From a virus, in the IMG/VR virus record IMGVR_UViG_3300005613_000001, positions 1-64,000 of that record: a stretch of 64,000 nt of DNA. One strand, given 5' to 3'. This document shows, piece after piece, positions 40,399-48,069 of the stretch. The notes below the pieces were generated by a model. It had not been told where the DNA came from. It ran no database searches and worked only from the letters and a program-made list of their open reading frames with translations. Position 1 is the stretch's first letter. Every line of letters begins with the position of its first letter. The position numbers and the translations under genes are program-made.

Positions 40399-40701
40399 AT
40401 GGATGCAAAAGTGCCTTTTTCCAGAATTTGTCTCGGCACTCGATTTCGTTATGACCCCGACAAGTATCCTGAAGTGGATACAGTGTGGGTTAAAATTGGG
40501 CACAATGAGATTGCTGAGTGGGATGCAAGTCAAATTGATACAAATTGGGTTGGGCAAAGAATTTGTTGTTTTTCCGACAAAGAACAGGAAATAGTGAAAT
40601 TTGATCCAGCTTTACATACACAGTTTGAACAAGATCTACAGGAAGAGGTTTTGATTTGCGAAGATGATGTTGACGAATTGTACGAGGACGACGACAAATG
40701 A
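40399..40701 (+). CDS. Hypothetical acidic protein
   Basis: 100 residues. N-terminal beta-type part (PFSRICLGTRFRYDPDKYPE) resembling other small phage proteins with an FRY/F start, very acidic end (VDELYEDDDK). An AATTGTAC at 40676 lies in its last codons, 14 bases before the next ATG. Confidence 0.65.
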   Translation: MDAKVPFSRICLGTRFRYDPDKYPEVDTVWVKIGHNEIAEWDASQIDTNWVGQRICCFSDKEQEIVKFDPALHTQFEQDLQEEVLICEDDVDELYEDDDK

Positions 40702-40982
40702 GTGTTTGGGATCAGACATATACTGAAGTTAATTTCTATGATGAAGTACAAAAGGCTAAGGATATTGTCGAAAGGGTGAAGCTGGCAATCTGTTGTTGGG
40801 CTTTTATTCATCCAAATGAACTTAATGAAAATGCTTCCCTAGCACAACTTCGCCCCGAATTTGGTGTGGATAGCAAAATGGCGATGTTGGTGGGTCTCGA
40901 TGAGTTTTATCCTATGGCAAGGAAGGTGCTTGACCCAACTGATTCTCGTTATGATAGAGGCAGAATTGATACCACTGGATAA
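40698..40982 (+). CDS. Hypothetical protein
   Basis: 94 residues, helical (FYDEVQKAKDIVERVKLAIC), with PMARKVLDPTDSRYDRGRID near the end. ATGA overlap. No recognised domain. Confidence 0.62.
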   Translation: MSVWDQTYTEVNFYDEVQKAKDIVERVKLAICCWAFIHPNELNENASLAQLRPEFGVDSKMAMLVGLDEFYPMARKVLDPTDSRYDRGRIDTTG

Positions 40983-41021
40983 TGTTAAACAATTCGTTGA
41001 TTTTATAAAGGCCCATCAAGT

Positions 41022-41210
41022 ATGAAACTAACTTTTAAAACACCCGTTGCTGAACCGCCTAAACCCGCTGTTGATGAAATGAATCAAGAACAATTAATTG
41101 AGGCGTTGGAGGCATTGGGCGAAGGGGATCATGTCGCTGCATATATCGCTGCATATAGTTGGCACGATAATTTTGAGAAAGCTGCCCGCGATCATCTAAG
41201 GAAGAAGTGA
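41022..41210 (+). CDS. Small helical protein
   Basis: 62 residues, MNQEQLIEALEALGEGDHVA helix and basic end. A 12-base unit TCGCTGCATATA is duplicated in frame at 41134-41157, giving the repeat AAYIAAYS. Confidence 0.58.
   Translation: MKLTFKTPVAEPPKPAVDEMNQEQLIEALEALGEGDHVAAYIAAYSWHDNFEKAARDHLRKK
41134..41157 (+). repeat. 12-base tandem duplication, in frame
   Basis: Two adjacent copies of TCGCTGCATATA. It lies 100 bases before the 16-base duplication at 41257. Confidence 0.9.
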
Positions 41211-41402
41211 TGTTAAATACGGTCATTTGGCAAGATGATAATGGATTTATCCATACCATGCATTGCCACGACCATGCATTGCCACGACGATGTAAAGCGG
41301 GCAGAGGAAATGCGGGATGTGGCTCTAACCTGCGGATACGCTGTTACCATTGCTCATACCATTACCGAATGGGACCAATTTATTGAAAGTTTAGAACAAT
41401 GA
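41210..41402 (+). pseudogene. Small gene broken by a 16-base tandem duplication
   Basis: From the ATG at 41210 the frame reads 16 codons and then meets two adjacent copies of CATGCATTGCCACGAC. With one copy removed, the frame runs on as HCHDDVKRAEEMRDVALTCG and ends in WDQFIESLEQ at the TGA that overlaps the next start, about 58 residues. As written it ends elsewhere after an unrelated basic tail. The restored protein looks like a small phage gene with a conserved D-D-V-K-R-A helix. Confidence 0.6.
41257..41288 (+). repeat. 16-base tandem duplication, frame-breaking
   Basis: Two perfect copies of CATGCATTGCCACGAC, 41257-41272 and 41273-41288. Confidence 0.92.
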
Positions 41403-41563
41403 AATGGATTTTATTGGCACTAATGGTGCTACCCTTTACAGGATGTAAAGTAATATTGAGTTTGGGAGTTCATAAGGATTGGGCGATTGATTCGCCTCAT
41501 ATTTATCAACCGGACTGTAAAACCAATGCAGAAATAAGGTTTGAAAAGGAATTCAAAGAATGA
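41399..41563 (+). CDS. Small lipoprotein
   Basis: 54 residues. MKWILLALMVLPFTGCKVIL has a lipoprotein signal peptide with lipobox F-T-G-C (Cys16). The mature part is about 39 residues with a second cysteine. It overlaps both neighbours by four bases. Likely attached to the envelope; a small lipoprotein could act in superinfection exclusion or lysis, which is inference. Confidence 0.55.
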   Translation: MKWILLALMVLPFTGCKVILSLGVHKDWAIDSPHIYQPDCKTNAEIRFEKEFKE

Positions 41564-41847
41564 TGGAAATATTTTTCTATATGTACCCTGGCGAAACAAT
41601 GATCCGTGCTACCTCAAGGATTCTCTTTTGGTCGGCATTTATAATCTTTGGCATTGCCCTTACTCGTTTAGGCATGAACACACCTGCGATGCTTTGGTTT
41701 GAATTCGGCAAACTGACTTTGATGGCATCATTTAGTTTTAGAATAGCTTGCTTCTTAGAGGTTAAAGATGAAAAGGCACATAAGGATAATTGGCGATGTC
41801 CACGGCTGGATATCAAGCAAAAGCCGTTTGAGGGGGCGTACATATAA
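41560..41847 (+). CDS. Small membrane protein
   Basis: 95 residues (or 94 from the second ATG). Membrane helix near residues 24-42 (ILFWSAFIIFGIALTRLGMN) and a second hydrophobic stretch. Its last 80 bases overlap the phosphoesterase start in another frame, an unusually long overlap here. Confidence 0.58.
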   Translation: MMEIFFYMYPGETMIRATSRILFWSAFIIFGIALTRLGMNTPAMLWFEFGKLTLMASFSFRIACFLEVKDEKAHKDNWRCPRLDIKQKPFEGAYI

Positions 41848-42475
41848 AAATCTACTGGCAAAAGCGAACTACAGCGTCCAGTTAGGCGACCTTACCATTG
41901 ATGATTACACTACGCGATTGGAGCATGTTGATCCCGAGCGACACAAAGTAGTTTTGGGCAACCATGAAAATTATGATGCGCCTCCTGTTCATTCATTAGG
42001 AGATTATGGCACTCATAGTTTTCCTCTTGCTAATGGAGATGAATTTACATTCTTCTATGTTCGTGGTGCATTTAGCATCGATAAAGCGAGGCGGCAGACT
42101 TTTGGCACATTTGAAACTGGCAAAAGTTGGTGGGAAGAGGAAGAATTAACTTGGGAGCAAGGTTACGCAGCAATAGAAGCCTTCAAGGAGGCCAAACCGA
42201 GAACGGTATTCACGCATACTTGTCCGATGGAATTGCGCCATCGGCTTGCGAGGGATCACCGATTTTTAGTACCGGAACAGTTGGGGCCACCTTGTAGGAC
42301 TGAGGCGTTACTTCAATCTTGTTTTGAGGCTCACCAACCCGAGTTGTGGGTTTTTGCTCACTGGCACATGAATTGGGCATACCGAAAGGATCGCACTTTA
42401 TTCATGTGTTTAGACGAATTGAGTTACCTTGATTTTGACGAGAACGGACATTTGTTAACCCCGAGGCCACAATGA
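41768..42475 (+). CDS. Calcineurin-like metallophosphoesterase, copy 3
   Basis: 235 residues. IRIIGDVHGWISSKS, YSVQLGDLTIDDYT, VVLGNHENYDAPP, a His in TVFTHTCPME and LWVFAHWHMNW supply the metallophosphoesterase ligands. It is closer to the general phosphoesterase group than to the two PPP phosphatases at 10687 and 11477. Substrate unknown. Start chosen at ATG 41768, with GAGG upstream. Confidence 0.8.
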   Translation: MKRHIRIIGDVHGWISSKSRLRGRTYKNLLAKANYSVQLGDLTIDDYTTRLEHVDPERHKVVLGNHENYDAPPVHSLGDYGTHSFPLANGDEFTFFYVRGAFSIDKARRQTFGTFETGKSWWEEEELTWEQGYAAIEAFKEAKPRTVFTHTCPMELRHRLARDHRFLVPEQLGPPCRTEALLQSCFEAHQPELWVFAHWHMNWAYRKDRTLFMCLDELSYLDFDENGHLLTPRPQ

Positions 42476-42789
42476 GAATTAAGCCGCAATTATACGTTCA
42501 CTTTGAAGATGGACGATATGAGCAACAAACCATCGCAGGTAGGGAACTTCGATATGAAGATGCTGCCGATAAGTTTAGAGAAATCCTTGGGGGTGATTTT
42601 AAAGTCTTTTGCTGGGACTATCGGAATTGTACCTACTACGTCATGTTAGACCCGGATACCCAAAAGTTCAAAGATGCAATTGAGAATAGGTCTTTGACTG
42701 GCACTCTACGGAATCCCATTAGAGGTAAAGTGGTTTTCTTCTATGGATTTAATGAACACGAATATGCTAATCCACCGGGAGATTTCTAG
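42472..42789 (+). CDS. Hypothetical protein
   Basis: 105 residues, ATGA overlap. Beta-type (KPQLYVHFEDGRYEQQTIAG) with a central Asp/Tyr-rich part (FKVFCWDYRNCTYYVML). One AATTGTAC (42625) lies inside. No recognised domain. Confidence 0.62.
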   Translation: MRIKPQLYVHFEDGRYEQQTIAGRELRYEDAADKFREILGGDFKVFCWDYRNCTYYVMLDPDTQKFKDAIENRSLTGTLRNPIRGKVVFFYGFNEHEYANPPGDF

Positions 42790-43067
42790 TGTATGAATGG
42801 CAACAGTATGATGTTGGTGAGAAAGTTGATATTGTCGTAATACGAAGTTCGGGAGAACCCAACTTTGACCGGGCTTGCGAACAAGCATATCACCAAGCCT
42901 TAATGCGATTTGGCTGTGATGATTGTGGGCATTTAAAAAATGTCAATGACTCTGAACGATCAACAGATGCAGTAATTGTTGAATTTAAAGGATATAGGCA
43001 TTCAGGTGGCATGGGTGGTCAAGAATGTTGCTACACATTTCAAGCCTGGGTGGAAAGGAATGAGTAA
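42789..43067 (+). CDS. Hypothetical protein
   Basis: GTG start overlapping the preceding TAG. 92 residues with four cysteines including FGCDDCGHL and QECCYTF, perhaps binding zinc. Strands KVDIVVIRSSGE and DAVIVEFKGYRH. Unknown. Confidence 0.6.
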   Translation: MYEWQQYDVGEKVDIVVIRSSGEPNFDRACEQAYHQALMRFGCDDCGHLKNVNDSERSTDAVIVEFKGYRHSGGMGGQECCYTFQAWVERNE

Positions 43068-43106
43068 AACTATCATTACGATAGCTGAAGCCTGCGGAGA
43101 AAGAAA

Positions 43107-43373
43107 ATGAAAATTAATGATTTTGTATTTTGGGTTGTTCCAAATGGGTCAAAATTTTGGGGTATCCTAGCAAGTTTTATGGAAGATGGTAACCCCTATA
43201 TCATCTCTGATTGTTCTGGCTCCGACCACCCCCCAGAGCAGGTAAAAGTAACAACCCTTCAAGAAATTATTGACTACAATGAACAAGAGTGGGGTTGGAG
43301 CGAACAACGAACTCGTAATCAGGTAAAAGTAGCGCAAAGAACGGTAGAATCTGTATTTCAAATGGAGGGATAA
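43107..43373 (+). CDS. Hypothetical protein
   Basis: 88 residues, MKINDFVFWVVPNGSKFWGI start of beta type, helical second half (TLQEIIDYNEQEWGWSEQRT). Preceded by a short CTATC/GATAG hairpin. Unknown. Confidence 0.6.
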   Translation: MKINDFVFWVVPNGSKFWGILASFMEDGNPYIISDCSGSDHPPEQVKVTTLQEIIDYNEQEWGWSEQRTRNQVKVAQRTVESVFQMEG

Positions 43374-43374
43374 A

Positions 43375-43662
43375 ATGAGAAAAGCCTTTACGTTGGTTGA
43401 ATTGTTAATTGTTCTTGCAATCCTTGGAATTTTGATTTCATTGATTGCTACGGGTATTGCAAAATTCAGCGGGGCAGAAAATCCCGCCGTTCAAACAACG
43501 CCAAATTATCAGGAAACACCCCAACAGCCCCCTCAATACCAACCGCAACCGCCCCAATTTCAAGCATCTGACATGCAAGATATCCCAATTGTAATCAATG
43601 GGGATAACTTTATGATTAAATATCGGGGGCGGGATAACGTGTCAATTGAAAGAGTACAATGA
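43375..43662 (+). CDS. Prepilin-like protein
   Basis: 95 residues. MRKAFTLVELLIVLAILGIL is the classical type IV prepilin N-terminus: a basic leader, then F-T-L-V-E-L with Glu5 and a membrane helix. The remainder is short, Pro/Gln-rich (QQPPQYQPQPPQFQ) and ends in a small strand region. It could be processed by the host prepilin peptidase and enter pilus or secretion pseudopili. Planctomycetes have very many such proteins, so it may have been taken from the host. Confidence 0.65.
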   Translation: MRKAFTLVELLIVLAILGILISLIATGIAKFSGAENPAVQTTPNYQETPQQPPQYQPQPPQFQASDMQDIPIVINGDNFMIKYRGRDNVSIERVQ

Positions 43663-43826
43663 CAGATAAAAGACTTGATGAAGCAACAGCGGAAGAGTTG
43701 CGAGAGGCGTTAAGAGAAAAGTGCGAACACAAAAACTCATTCGTAAGACATGAGGGCATCACTGGTATGCTTGGAACAGTGATTTGTCTTGATTGTGGAT
43801 ACGAGAGAGAGTGGAACGCTTATTAG
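43659..43826 (+). CDS. Small zinc-finger-like protein
   Basis: 55 residues: helix TAEELREALREKCEHKNSF, then MLGTVICLDCGYERE. Cys/His pair plus C-L-D-C form a likely zinc site. ATGA overlap with the prepilin-like gene. Confidence 0.55.
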   Translation: MTDKRLDEATAEELREALREKCEHKNSFVRHEGITGMLGTVICLDCGYEREWNAY

Positions 43827-43834
43827 GAAATAAA

Positions 43835-44413
43835 ATGAGCAACAGAACAAGATTAGAAGCGTTTCGTACTGCGCGAGATGTTGCATGGAAAGAGCAACGT
43901 CGCCTTCAGGTTCAGTTTGATAAGGCTGCGCGATTGGTCATTCAAGAAGAAAAAATGCTTGGAGCCGCCCCTTGGGAATATGTTACAATGTCGGGCGGCG
44001 AACATCGTTCATTTTATCTTCATTGCACTGAAAGTTGGGATAGTTTTGCTGAAGTCCGCGAGTTATTAAAGCCCGACTACCATTCTACTATTGGATTGGT
44101 GATAAAGCCAGCCGCCGATTACACCGAACAAGATCAACTTGCTCAAATGCGCTATCTTGAACGAAACCCAGATAGCGAATACGAAATCACGGTAGCTACT
44201 TTATATTTCAATGATGGAGATATGGATTTAAGATTCCACTCAGACGCAGATGGAATTAAGTTTATTAAAGATTGGGGAATTCCAGTAGACTTTTCCAGGT
44301 TGGAAACTGAACTGACAAGATCAGAACAAAGGGTTGCCACTTTGAGGGCATTACTTGACGAAGCTAAGGAAAATATCGATGAACCTGAAAAGAGTGACGA
44401 TAACGGGCGCTGA
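43835..44413 (+). CDS. Hypothetical protein with coiled-coil ends
   Basis: 192 residues. Helical start (EQRRLQVQFDKAARLVIQEE), globular centre (HRSFYLHCTESWDSFAEVRE) and a C-terminal coiled coil (LETELTRSEQRVATLRALLD). No recognised family. Confidence 0.65.
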   Translation: MSNRTRLEAFRTARDVAWKEQRRLQVQFDKAARLVIQEEKMLGAAPWEYVTMSGGEHRSFYLHCTESWDSFAEVRELLKPDYHSTIGLVIKPAADYTEQDQLAQMRYLERNPDSEYEITVATLYFNDGDMDLRFHSDADGIKFIKDWGIPVDFSRLETELTRSEQRVATLRALLDEAKENIDEPEKSDDNGR

Positions 44414-45119
44414 TGATAGCGTCAAACAAGATGATTTGCTTGAATTAACAAAGCGATACCCCTTTGTTGAGTGGGGTATTTTGCTTTCGAAAAATGCCGA
44501 AGGTGGTTACGCAAGATTTCCTACGAGGGAGTGGATTAACAATCTTGTGACAGGCTATGAACATTTGAAATACAAACCCCAACTCTGCGGGCACTTATGC
44601 GGACGTTGGGTTAGAGATGTATGCGCCGGTCTTTGGACGTTTGTTGACGACCGCCCCGATTTTTGTAATTACTTTGGGCGATTTCAACTAAACTTCCATG
44701 CATACCGACACAAAATTGAGCCGGATCGGTTTTTGATGGGTATTAAAGAGGCGTGGGGAGAAAATGCGCCTCAACTTATCTTCCAGAGTGACGGCGTTAA
44801 TGAGGATTTGCTTATTGATGCTAGGGAGGCGGGTGTTGACGCAGTATCTTTGTTTGATCTTTCTGGTGGTGCTGGCATTTTGCCCGAAGAGTGGCCTAAG
44901 CCCACTTACAGGGGTTTTGCTGGTTATGCTGGGGGTTTATCTCCCGAAAACCTCCAAGAACAATTAGAAAAGATTGATGAAATCTGTGGTGACAATCCTA
45001 TTTGGATTGATGTAGAAACAGGAGTCAGGACGAAAGAAATTTTTGACTTAGGAAAAGTCACAGAGTTTCTTGAAGTCGCTAATCCGTGGGTCGAAAAATC
45101 CAACATTCGTACTATATAG
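44379..45119 (+). CDS. Phosphoribosylanthranilate isomerase-like TIM-barrel protein
   Basis: 246 residues. A beta/alpha barrel is indicated by RVTITGADDSV, VEWGILLSKNAEG, QLCGHLCGRWVRDVCAG, RFQLNFHAY, LIFQSDGVNEDLL, AVSLFDLSGGAGILPEEWP, FAGYAGGLSPENL and PIWIDVETGVRT. The last elements form the phosphate-binding end of TrpF-like barrels. It is not necessarily in tryptophan synthesis; phages and bacteria carry related barrels of unknown role. ATG 44379 lies within the end of the previous gene. Confidence 0.7.
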   Translation: MNLKRVTITGADDSVKQDDLLELTKRYPFVEWGILLSKNAEGGYARFPTREWINNLVTGYEHLKYKPQLCGHLCGRWVRDVCAGLWTFVDDRPDFCNYFGRFQLNFHAYRHKIEPDRFLMGIKEAWGENAPQLIFQSDGVNEDLLIDAREAGVDAVSLFDLSGGAGILPEEWPKPTYRGFAGYAGGLSPENLQEQLEKIDEICGDNPIWIDVETGVRTKEIFDLGKVTEFLEVANPWVEKSNIRTI

Positions 45120-45136
45120 GATAGTACGAATGTTGG
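45100..45136 (+). promoter_or_regulatory. Perfect hairpin before the LAGLIDADG-like gene
   Basis: CCAACATTCGTACTA (45100-45114) pairs with TAGTACGAATGTTGG (45122-45136), loop TATAGGA. The 3' arm overlaps the GGAGG (45135-45139) of the next gene, and the 5' arm is in the coding end of the barrel gene. It could both end the upstream message and limit translation of the mobile gene. Confidence 0.65.
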
Positions 45137-45144
45137 AGGTTCGA

Positions 45145-45870
45145 ATGTTGCCTAAATTAGAAGAACAAAAAAAAGCAGTAGAATTAAGAAAAACAGGAGA
45201 GTCAATTAAAAACATCGCCAAGATTCTAGGAGTTTCCCCTTCTTCTGTTTCTTTGTGGACAAAAGATATAACACTTAATGATGACCAAAAAGCTAAATTG
45301 TTGGCAAAAAATGGAGCCGCTTATTTTACATTTACAAAAAATGCTTCACTAGCATCGAAGGCAATTCAGAAAAAATGCAAGGAATTAAGAGAAAGCTATC
45401 AAGAACAAGGGCGAGAAGACGCTAAGCATTTTGATCCACTTCATATACAAGGGTGCATGTTGTATTGGGGCGAAGGGGGAAAGAATGCAAATGTAGCATG
45501 TTTGGATAATACTGATGTCCATTTATTAAAGTGTTTTGTAAGATTTTTAAAGCATTGCTATCATATAAAAAATTCAGAAATAAAAGTTAGTGTGCGAGCA
45601 CACGCTAATGGTAAGACACTTGATGAGATTCAAAAATACTGGCTTGATGCATTAAATCTGCCTCATGAATCACTTACAACTGCTAGCTTTTATTACGACG
45701 GGCAGCAAAAAAAAGCAAAAAGAAAGAAGAATAAACACATTTATGGTGCTTGCCGCGTCTCAGTAAATAGCACAGAAATTGTTCAACGGATATATGGTGC
45801 AATTCAAGAATATGGAGGATTTTCCAGCGAGGAGTGGTTGGAAACAAATTATTCTAAACGCAAAAGGTGA
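45145..45870 (+). CDS. LAGLIDADG-like homing endonuclease with HTH
   Basis: 241 residues. The N-terminus is a helix-turn-helix (VELRKTGESIKNIAKILGVS, PSSVSLWTKDI). The centre, GCMLYWGEGGKNANVACLDN then DVHLLKCFVRFLKHCY, matches the WGEG-type LAGLIDADG-like family of mobile phage genes, and ACRVSVNSTEIVQRIYGAIQ fits its second half. High A+T and lysine content, unlike the neighbours. ATG 45145 is favoured over 45130 by GGAGG 5 bases upstream. Probably a free-standing homing gene inserted between intact genes. Confidence 0.7.
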   Translation: MLPKLEEQKKAVELRKTGESIKNIAKILGVSPSSVSLWTKDITLNDDQKAKLLAKNGAAYFTFTKNASLASKAIQKKCKELRESYQEQGREDAKHFDPLHIQGCMLYWGEGGKNANVACLDNTDVHLLKCFVRFLKHCYHIKNSEIKVSVRAHANGKTLDEIQKYWLDALNLPHESLTTASFYYDGQQKKAKRKKNKHIYGACRVSVNSTEIVQRIYGAIQEYGGFSSEEWLETNYSKRKR

Positions 45871-45876
45871 AGCCAA

Positions 45877-46089
45877 ATGACACACGGCACTATTAGAGTG
45901 AGGGATGCTGAGGGCAAAGAGATTATTCTTTATGCTTGGCATGACGGTCATACAACAGAAGCTATTAAAATGCTTGCTGATTTGCCCTTCACGATCTTTG
46001 ATGCGGCAAAACAAGAGGCACATAATACATTTGTTAAAGACAAGCATTCTGGTGGGTTGTGGTGGTATTGGCACGTTATAAAGTTGTGA
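45877..46089 (+). CDS. Small hypothetical protein
   Basis: 70 residues: MTHGTIRVRDAEGKEIILYA, then helical and ending with GGLWWYWHVIKL. Resembles small phage proteins in size and context only. Its TGA overlaps an AATTGTAC. Confidence 0.6.
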   Translation: MTHGTIRVRDAEGKEIILYAWHDGHTTEAIKMLADLPFTIFDAAKQEAHNTFVKDKHSGGLWWYWHVIKL

Positions 46090-46358
46090 ATTGTACCAAA
46101 TGTGGGGGGGGTACACCGCCAAATGAAGTTGCCCTTCGGTTTAATGGCATGATTTCAGATGAAGGCATAGAGGATAAGTGGAGGGGCGAAGAGAATTATT
46201 GCTTGACATATCAAGAATACGCTCAAAAGATGGTAGCCCACGTTCCTAATAAGCAAATGCAAACGGCTCTCTTGCAAGAAGATCAAAGATTTGCCCCATC
46301 GGCTTTCCGAGTTGATTTAGGACCAGAAATACAGTTGCAGATGGATGTACCAGGATGA
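46086..46358 (+). CDS. Hypothetical protein, start uncertain
   Basis: The open frame runs back to 46059, but GTG 46086 overlapping the previous stop is the most typical junction, giving about 90 residues beginning MNCTKCGGGTPPNEVALRFN. One CxxC pair; an AATTGTAC (46089-46096) lies in the first codons. Unknown function. Confidence 0.5.
   Translation: MNCTKCGGGTPPNEVALRFNGMISDEGIEDKWRGEENYCLTYQEYAQKMVAHVPNKQMQTALLQEDQRFAPSAFRVDLGPEIQLQMDVPG
46089..46096 (+). promoter_or_regulatory. AATTGTAC element overlapping a stop codon
   Basis: Its first base is the last base of the preceding TGA. Same placement as the copies at 47855 and 31180. Confidence 0.45.
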
Positions 46359-47137
46359 GAATAGTTAGCCCATTTCACGATTATTACGATGTTATCCAAG
46401 GTCAGGGACAAGATCTGACGTTGGTGTATCCTCGTATCCCCGAAGAGGTTCCAGCGGGCTATCGTGATCCGCGCCGAGCATTTCAAGTGGTGGCAGAGCG
46501 TGGAGAAGAAACTAAAACTGAGAAGAAAGAGAGAATTCCCAGTTTTCCTATTGGTCCTCATCATTATCAGTGGCGGCAGTGCAAACTACATGCAGACACC
46601 TATGTTGTGGGGTTCTGCGGTAAAATTTATCCTGTAATTAAATTGGCTGTCTGGGTTCCTGGGCAGGATGCAGAGGCATTTTGCTTTAACTTGGAACACG
46701 TAGATAAATTTATTGAGGCGAACTTCCACAAAAAGGAAATTGAAGGTTATCATCGCTCTAATCGACGGGGTAAAAGGTATTGGCGACATAGAAGCCCTTG
46801 GAATAATGAAGTTTCACGCAGAACCTTTCGGAAAACCTTTGAAGCATTTGCGGAGAAGCAAGATGCTTATGCCGATTTCTTTGAAAAGAAAAAGTGCCCC
46901 GTCTTTGTGCGTGATTACCGTCAAGAAATTATTACCTATCACGCTTGTCTTAGGGAATTAGAATTTTATAGGGTCATTGAACCCTATACTGCCTTTCAAG
47001 AACTTTCAATGTATTGGGGCGGTTTGGCACAACCTAGTCGCCCCATCCCCGAAGTGACAGATAAAGATATGGTCACTGCTAAGGGGTTTGATAAATATAG
47101 CTTCCGAAAAGAGAAGAAGAAGAAGAAGAAGAAATGA
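46355..47137 (+). CDS. Conserved phage protein (FHDYYD family)
   Basis: 260 residues beginning MRIVSPFHDYYDVIQGQGQD and containing VVGFCGKIYPVIKL, a start and core I recognise from uncharacterised proteins of many phages. Basic C-terminus ends in a run of lysines encoded by an AAG microsatellite (about 47113-47133), whose length may vary. Unknown function. Confidence 0.7.
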   Translation: MRIVSPFHDYYDVIQGQGQDLTLVYPRIPEEVPAGYRDPRRAFQVVAERGEETKTEKKERIPSFPIGPHHYQWRQCKLHADTYVVGFCGKIYPVIKLAVWVPGQDAEAFCFNLEHVDKFIEANFHKKEIEGYHRSNRRGKRYWRHRSPWNNEVSRRTFRKTFEAFAEKQDAYADFFEKKKCPVFVRDYRQEIITYHACLRELEFYRVIEPYTAFQELSMYWGGLAQPSRPIPEVTDKDMVTAKGFDKYSFRKEKKKKKKK

Positions 47138-47301
47138 TACAATTGTGGTTACAACGGATTGTATTTAACTCTTTAATTGTATTTTTCATTATCGCACATT
47201 TTACCCTTTGTACGTTGTTGTGGGTATTTGTGCAGGACGCTGAAGAATGTAGGAAGATTCACGAATATTATACTCCTTTTGGGAGAGGGTTTTGGAAATG
47301 A
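47134..47301 (+). CDS. Small membrane protein
   Basis: 55 residues with one membrane helix (FNSLIVFFIIAHFTLCTLLW) and a soluble tail. Overlaps both neighbours by four bases. Confidence 0.52.
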   Translation: MIQLWLQRIVFNSLIVFFIIAHFTLCTLLWVFVQDAEECRKIHEYYTPFGRGFWK

Positions 47302-47513
47302 GACCACTTACAGACTTTTTATCACTCATTGGAATTCCTGGCGCTATTGTCGCTACCTTTATTGGTATTGGGCTTAAAAAGCTTGGGATTTATAAACCGA
47401 AACATAGGGAAGGTTTTGCGGACCTTGGACATTTCACTTCGGTTTGTTTCTTTTCAGGTATTGGTACAGTTGTTGCCGCAATTATTATCCTTGTTTTTTG
47501 GTTGTATCCATGA
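47298..47513 (+). CDS. Small two-helix membrane protein
   Basis: 71 residues from ATG 47298, with hydrophobic segments FLSLIGIPGAIVATFIGIGL and SGIGTVVAAIIILVFWLYP. ATGA overlaps at both ends. Confidence 0.58.
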   Translation: MRPLTDFLSLIGIPGAIVATFIGIGLKKLGIYKPKHREGFADLGHFTSVCFFSGIGTVVAAIIILVFWLYP

Positions 47514-47854
47514 AGAAAATAAATCAAACCCAGGCTATTCGTTTAATTGCTGCTGGTGAGGCAGGATATTATGCGGCATCGGCTAATCCTCCACTTCGCC
47601 ATGATAAACAAATAGCGGTGGAGTGTTCTGGGGAGTGGTATCTTTGTGCTGTGCCTGACGAAATATCTATTGAATTGAAAGAGGCAATTCCGACAAGCGA
47701 CACCCACGGCAAGGGGATATTTGCAGTTAAATCCTGTGACGAACTAGGACATATGGTGCAGGCTGAGATAGACAAGCTACAGAGGGGTCCAGATATAGCA
47801 GGAGTGCCTACCTACGTTCAGGGGGGTGGCGACCATCCCGATCTAAGGAACTGA
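47510..47854 (+). CDS. Hypothetical protein
   Basis: 114 residues, starts MKKINQTQAIRLIAAGEAGY. Three cysteines without a finger pattern; Gly-rich end (VPTYVQGGGDHPDL). ATGA overlap. An AATTGTAC directly abuts its stop codon. Confidence 0.6.
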   Translation: MKKINQTQAIRLIAAGEAGYYAASANPPLRHDKQIAVECSGEWYLCAVPDEISIELKEAIPTSDTHGKGIFAVKSCDELGHMVQAEIDKLQRGPDIAGVPTYVQGGGDHPDLRN

Positions 47855-47862
47855 AATTGTAC
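47855..47862 (+). promoter_or_regulatory. AATTGTAC element between stop and start
   Basis: Starts at the base after TGA and ends 11 bases before the ATG at 47874; no Shine-Dalgarno sequence lies between. Confidence 0.5.
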
Positions 47863-47873
47863 TGGATGAAAAT

Positions 47874-48059
47874 ATGACTAATAGGCAAATTTTCAATATG
47901 TGGAAAAATGGCGAGGATATTGCGGCAATTCCTACCAAAGACCTCTATCGCGCACTTGAAGTGAATTGGATGCAGGTCTTTATGGTAACAGATTGTCACT
48001 TTCAAAAAAGGATTTGGGTTTATATTCCCGAAGATAACAAAATGACACTTGTTCGCTAG
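47874..48059 (+). CDS. Small hypothetical protein
   Basis: 61 residues: MTNRQIFNMWKNGEDIAAIP, TKDLYRALEVNWMQVFMV, ending with KRIWVYIPEDN. Its ATG is close behind an AATTGTAC. Unknown. Confidence 0.6.
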   Translation: MTNRQIFNMWKNGEDIAAIPTKDLYRALEVNWMQVFMVTDCHFQKRIWVYIPEDNKMTLVR

Positions 48060-48069
48060 GAGATTTCAA

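Noticed and set aside
47113-47133. AAG microsatellite as a regulatory repeat
   Set aside because: It is in frame and encodes a lysine tail; there is no evidence for more than length variation.
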